NCBI GenBank assembly: GCA_031267955.1
Contig: JAIRYB010000243.1
Span: 1-8,929, forward strand
Reading direction: 5' to 3'
Source: Spirochaetaceae bacterium
Lineage (GTDB): Bacteria; Spirochaetota; Spirochaetia; Treponematales; Breznakiellaceae
DNA length: 8,929 nt
Shown here: one piece after another, positions 8,004 to 8,929 of the stretch
How positions within the stretch are numbered: the stretch's first letter is position 1
Layout: each line of letters begins with the position of its first letter
The notes under the pieces: model-generated
Seen by the model: only the letters and a program-made list of their open reading frames with translations
The model's database searches: none
Told to the model about the DNA's origin: nothing
Made by a program: the position numbers and the translations under genes

Positions 8004-8017
8004 GACTGAATAATTAC
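8004..8017 (-). repeat. Third near-copy of the element end sequence
   Basis: GACTGAATAATTAC here matches GACTGAATAGTTAC at 8786-8799 in 13 of 14 positions, in the same orientation. It covers the TAA stop (8016-8014) of the small lipoprotein. Similarity to the flank of the other copy continues more weakly to about 8028. It may be a remnant of another copy of the element or a chance match. Confidence 0.35.
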
Positions 8018-8595
8018 AGTTTTTCCATAACAAATTCGATGTTTCCGGGAACGCCGAAAGGTTCCAATAAACCGCCCCCCAGGAATTCGCGCAGCCGTGT
8101 TCCGTCCTGGTTAATGTACAGTTTGTCGTTGCTGTTGCCAAGCAGATCTTCCGCCGGGCCCGAAGATTCAACAACCAGGGCGTACTCGTCTTTAATCAGA
8201 ATATAACCGGCGTAAATATTTTCAAAGTACTCTTCCCACAGATCGTCGGCGGTCAAAGCGGTATCGGGATGGGCCGCAAGCAGGTCCGCAAGAAAATCGC
8301 CGAAACCAATTTTGATGCCCTGTTCCGCGCCCTGCTCCGTGCAGCTCAATGACATGCTGACATAAAAAACCGTTTCGGGGAATCCTTTTGATTCGTCGGC
8401 AGGAACATTCAAGACGATGGAGCCTTCCCATTCCCCGATTAATTCTTCCGCCGATGTGACCGCGTACCAGATGTCCCCGTCTTCCCCGGGAGTCTCCCCG
8501 GCATCTTCCTGAGGCTTGCCGCCGCCGGCGCAGCCTGTAAAAAAGAATACGAAAAGCAGGGCGCATCCTATTAGGTTAATTTTTTTTACCAACAC
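8014..8595 (-). CDS. Small lipoprotein of unknown function, possibly lipocalin-like
   Basis: This 193-residue protein has Lys residues at 4-5, a hydrophobic run (7-19) and a lipobox FTGC with Cys22, then a Gly/Glu/Asp-rich acidic linker (about 24-41). It is predicted to be exported and lipid-anchored. The mature part starts DIWYAVTSAEELIGEWEGSI, where the L-x-G-x-W-x-G pattern recalls the first strand of lipocalin-like beta-barrel domains; the rest gives no motif I recognise. There is no ATG in frame: the start is GTG 8595 or TTG 8592, both close behind a G6 run (8598-8603). Codons 3-6 contain a run of eight A. The gene is on the same strand as, and 53 nt upstream of, the ppx/gppA-like gene, so it probably heads that operon. 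A near-copy of the neighbouring element's end covers its stop codon. Lipoprotein status is well supported, function is not. Confidence 0.72.
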   Translation of the reverse strand: MLVKKINLIGCALLFVFFFTGCAGGGKPQEDAGETPGEDGDIWYAVTSAEELIGEWEGSIVLNVPADESKGFPETVFYVSMSLSCTEQGAEQGIKIGFGDFLADLLAAHPDTALTADDLWEEYFENIYAGYILIKDEYALVVESSGPAEDLLGNSNDKLYINQDGTRLREFLGGGLLEPFGVPGNIEFVMEKL

Positions 8596-8690
8596 ATCCC
8601 CCCGGATACCGTATTTTTATGACTATTCAGTCGTAGCGCGATTTCAGAACTTTTCTTGTTCTCTAATGCTTTAACAAAGGGGGCTACCAC
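8586..8690 (-). CDS. Possible 34-codon upstream ORF overlapping the lipoprotein start
   Basis: GTG 8690 opens 34 codons ending at TAA 8588-8586. GGGAG lies about nine bases upstream as a possible Shine-Dalgarno. The peptide contains KALENKKSSEIALRLNS, which has a natural helix-like composition rather than a random look. It crosses the left inverted repeat of the element and ends just inside the lipoprotein gene in another frame, which would allow coupled or competing translation. Nothing proves it is translated; the open frame could be chance or the relic of a gene carried in by the element. Confidence 0.22.
   Translation of the reverse strand: MVAPFVKALENKKSSEIALRLNSHKNTVSGGMCW
8598..8603 (-). 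promoter_or_regulatory. G6 Shine-Dalgarno-like run of the small lipoprotein
   Basis: Six G on the minus strand end two bases before GTG 8595 and five before TTG 8592. The spacing favours TTG, or GTG read with the upstream half of the run, so the exact start stays open. Confidence 0.4.
8622..8633 (+). repeat. Left terminal inverted repeat
   Basis: ACTATTCAGTCG, the exact reverse complement of 8785-8796. Confidence 0.7.
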
Positions 8691-8697
8691 CCCCTTT
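8676..8697 (-). terminator. Strong GC hairpin, terminator- or attenuator-like
   Basis: AAAGGGGG (8676-8683) pairs perfectly with CCCCCTTT (8690-8697) over a 6-base loop. On the minus strand the stem ends CCCCCTTT followed by GTTAAA, a weak U-tract. It would lie between the promoter candidate at 8813-8842 and the lipoprotein gene, so it could limit read-through into the operon. The U-tract is interrupted, so termination is uncertain. Confidence 0.4.
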
Positions 8698-8717
8698 CGC
8701 TCCCAATCGGCTCATTG

Positions 8718-8734
8718 AGGGGCCGCCGGCCCCT
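8718..8734. repeat. Perfect 7-bp stem-loop
   Basis: AGGGGCC (8718-8724) and GGCCCCT (8728-8734) pair around a 3-base loop. It has no T-run on either side, so it is not a simple terminator. It sits in the middle of the repeat-bounded element. Confidence 0.55.
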
Positions 8735-8784
8735 TCGGAGCTAAAAGCCCCTTCATTCCGCCGATTTTCGCTATCCCCCGCAGG

Positions 8785-8796
8785 CGACTGAATAGT
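8785..8796 (-). repeat. Right terminal inverted repeat
   Basis: CGACTGAATAGT, the exact reverse complement of 8622-8633. With two further bases outward it also nearly matches the copy at 8004-8017. Confidence 0.7.
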
Positions 8797-8812
8797 TACG
8801 TATTTTCTATAA

Positions 8813-8842
8813 ATAGTAGTTCATTCAGGATTTATTTGCAAT
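8813..8842 (-). promoter_or_regulatory. Candidate promoter of the lipoprotein-ppx-ppk-rlmI operon
   Basis: On the minus strand TTGCAA (8842-8837) and TACTAT (8818-8813) are 18 bases apart. Transcription would start near 8806 and run through the repeat-bounded element, giving a leader of about 210 nt. If the element is removed at its flanking direct repeats, the -10 box lies 28 bases from the GTG start, close to the 30 bases seen for the aldo/keto reductase gene. No better promoter is visible between the element and the lipoprotein gene. Confidence 0.42.
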
Positions 8843-8866
8843 TCCCCGAAAACAGGGAGGGAATTT
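8841..8866 (+). terminator. Weak stem-loop followed by T-rich bases
   Basis: AATTCCC (8841-8847) pairs with GGGAATT (8860-8866), followed by TTAATT on the + strand. No + strand gene precedes it in the window, and it overlaps the -35 candidate on the other strand. Its role as a terminator is doubtful. Confidence 0.22.
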
Positions 8867-8929
8867 TAATTCATTGGAAAGCGCGGGCGTAATACGTTGT
8901 TGAAACTTTAGTTTGCGCTTGCCGCGCGG

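Larger units (their letters stand above)
8622..8796. mobile_element. MITE-like / palindromic repeat element (about 175 bp, no transposase)
   Basis: Perfect 12-bp inverted repeats, ACTATTCAGTCG at 8622-8633 and CGACTGAATAGT at 8785-8796, bound a stretch with several stable hairpins. A further 7-bp pairing (AATCGGC 8705-8711 with GCCGATT 8760-8766) encloses the second hairpin. Just outside the ends is an imperfect direct repeat, GTATTTTTAT (8611-8620) and GTATTTTCTAT (8800-8810), as an old target-site duplication would leave. It encodes no transposase, so it would need one in trans. Other explanations are a structured regulatory leader or a Rickettsia-palindrome-like repeat, since an open frame runs through its left end. 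Confidence 0.42.
8596..8929. other. Gene-poor 334-nt right end: operon leader, hairpins and inverted repeats
   Basis: I see no convincing full gene here. From left to right it holds the G6 run of the lipoprotein, a left flank repeat (8611-8620), a left inverted repeat (8622-8633), two strong hairpins (8676-8697, 8718-8734), a right inverted repeat (8785-8796), a right flank repeat (8800-8810), a minus-strand promoter candidate (8813-8842) and a third hairpin (8841-8866). A minus-strand frame open from 8927 to TGA 8828-8826 could be the tail of an upstream gene but shows no family feature. Confidence 0.6.

Noticed and set aside
8826..8927. Minus-strand frame open from the window edge to TGA 8828-8826 (33 codons), possibly the tail of an upstream gene
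   Set aside because: A run of this length is easily chance, the residues match no family I know, and it would overlap the promoter candidate.
8596..8929. Possible CRISPR array or integron attC site in the repeat-rich right end
   Set aside because: There are no regularly spaced direct repeats and no attC core sites. The repeats are two inverted ends and unrelated hairpins.

Overview
The window looks like a spirochaete chromosome, most likely a Treponema of the termite-gut type. This is inferred from the mix of roughly 55-60% GC housekeeping genes with AT-rich spots, several lipoproteins with short lipoboxes (LISC, FTGC), G-rich Shine-Dalgarno sequences and TATATT-type -10 boxes. No species can be fixed from sequence alone. 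The gene content is mostly ordinary.

Left part, + strand: the last 46 codons of a DeoR/GlpR-type regulator (1-141); a 175-nt gap; a zinc-metallopeptidase-like lipoprotein with HExxH (317-1810), whose -10 box sits so close to its ATG that the mRNA may be leaderless; and an aldo/keto reductase with two C-terminal [4Fe-4S] motifs (1903-2931), behind a clear promoter and a G6 Shine-Dalgarno.

Middle and right part, - strand: reading leftward, a small lipoprotein (8595-8014), a Ppx/GppA-HD phosphatase (about 7960-6422), polyphosphate kinase 1 (6425-4287) and an RlmI-type 23S rRNA methyltransferase (4290-2938). The last three are joined by two 4-nt ATGA overlaps, so they form a tightly coupled unit for making and breaking polyphosphate, with an rRNA methylase carried along. 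The unit ends 6 nt from the convergent reductase gene, with no terminator visible between them.

The most interesting stretch is the 334-nt gene-free right end (8596-8929). It holds a hairpin-rich element of about 175 bp bounded by perfect 12-bp inverted repeats (8622-8633 and 8785-8796) and flanked by an imperfect direct repeat of about 10 bp. It lies exactly between a plausible promoter and the ribosome binding site of the lipoprotein-ppx-ppk operon. Removing it on paper restores a promoter-to-start spacing like that of the reductase gene. A MITE-like insertion that lengthened the operon leader is therefore the main hypothesis. It may also supply a terminator-like hairpin and a 34-codon upstream ORF overlapping the lipoprotein start. 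A third near-copy of the element end overlaps the lipoprotein stop codon.
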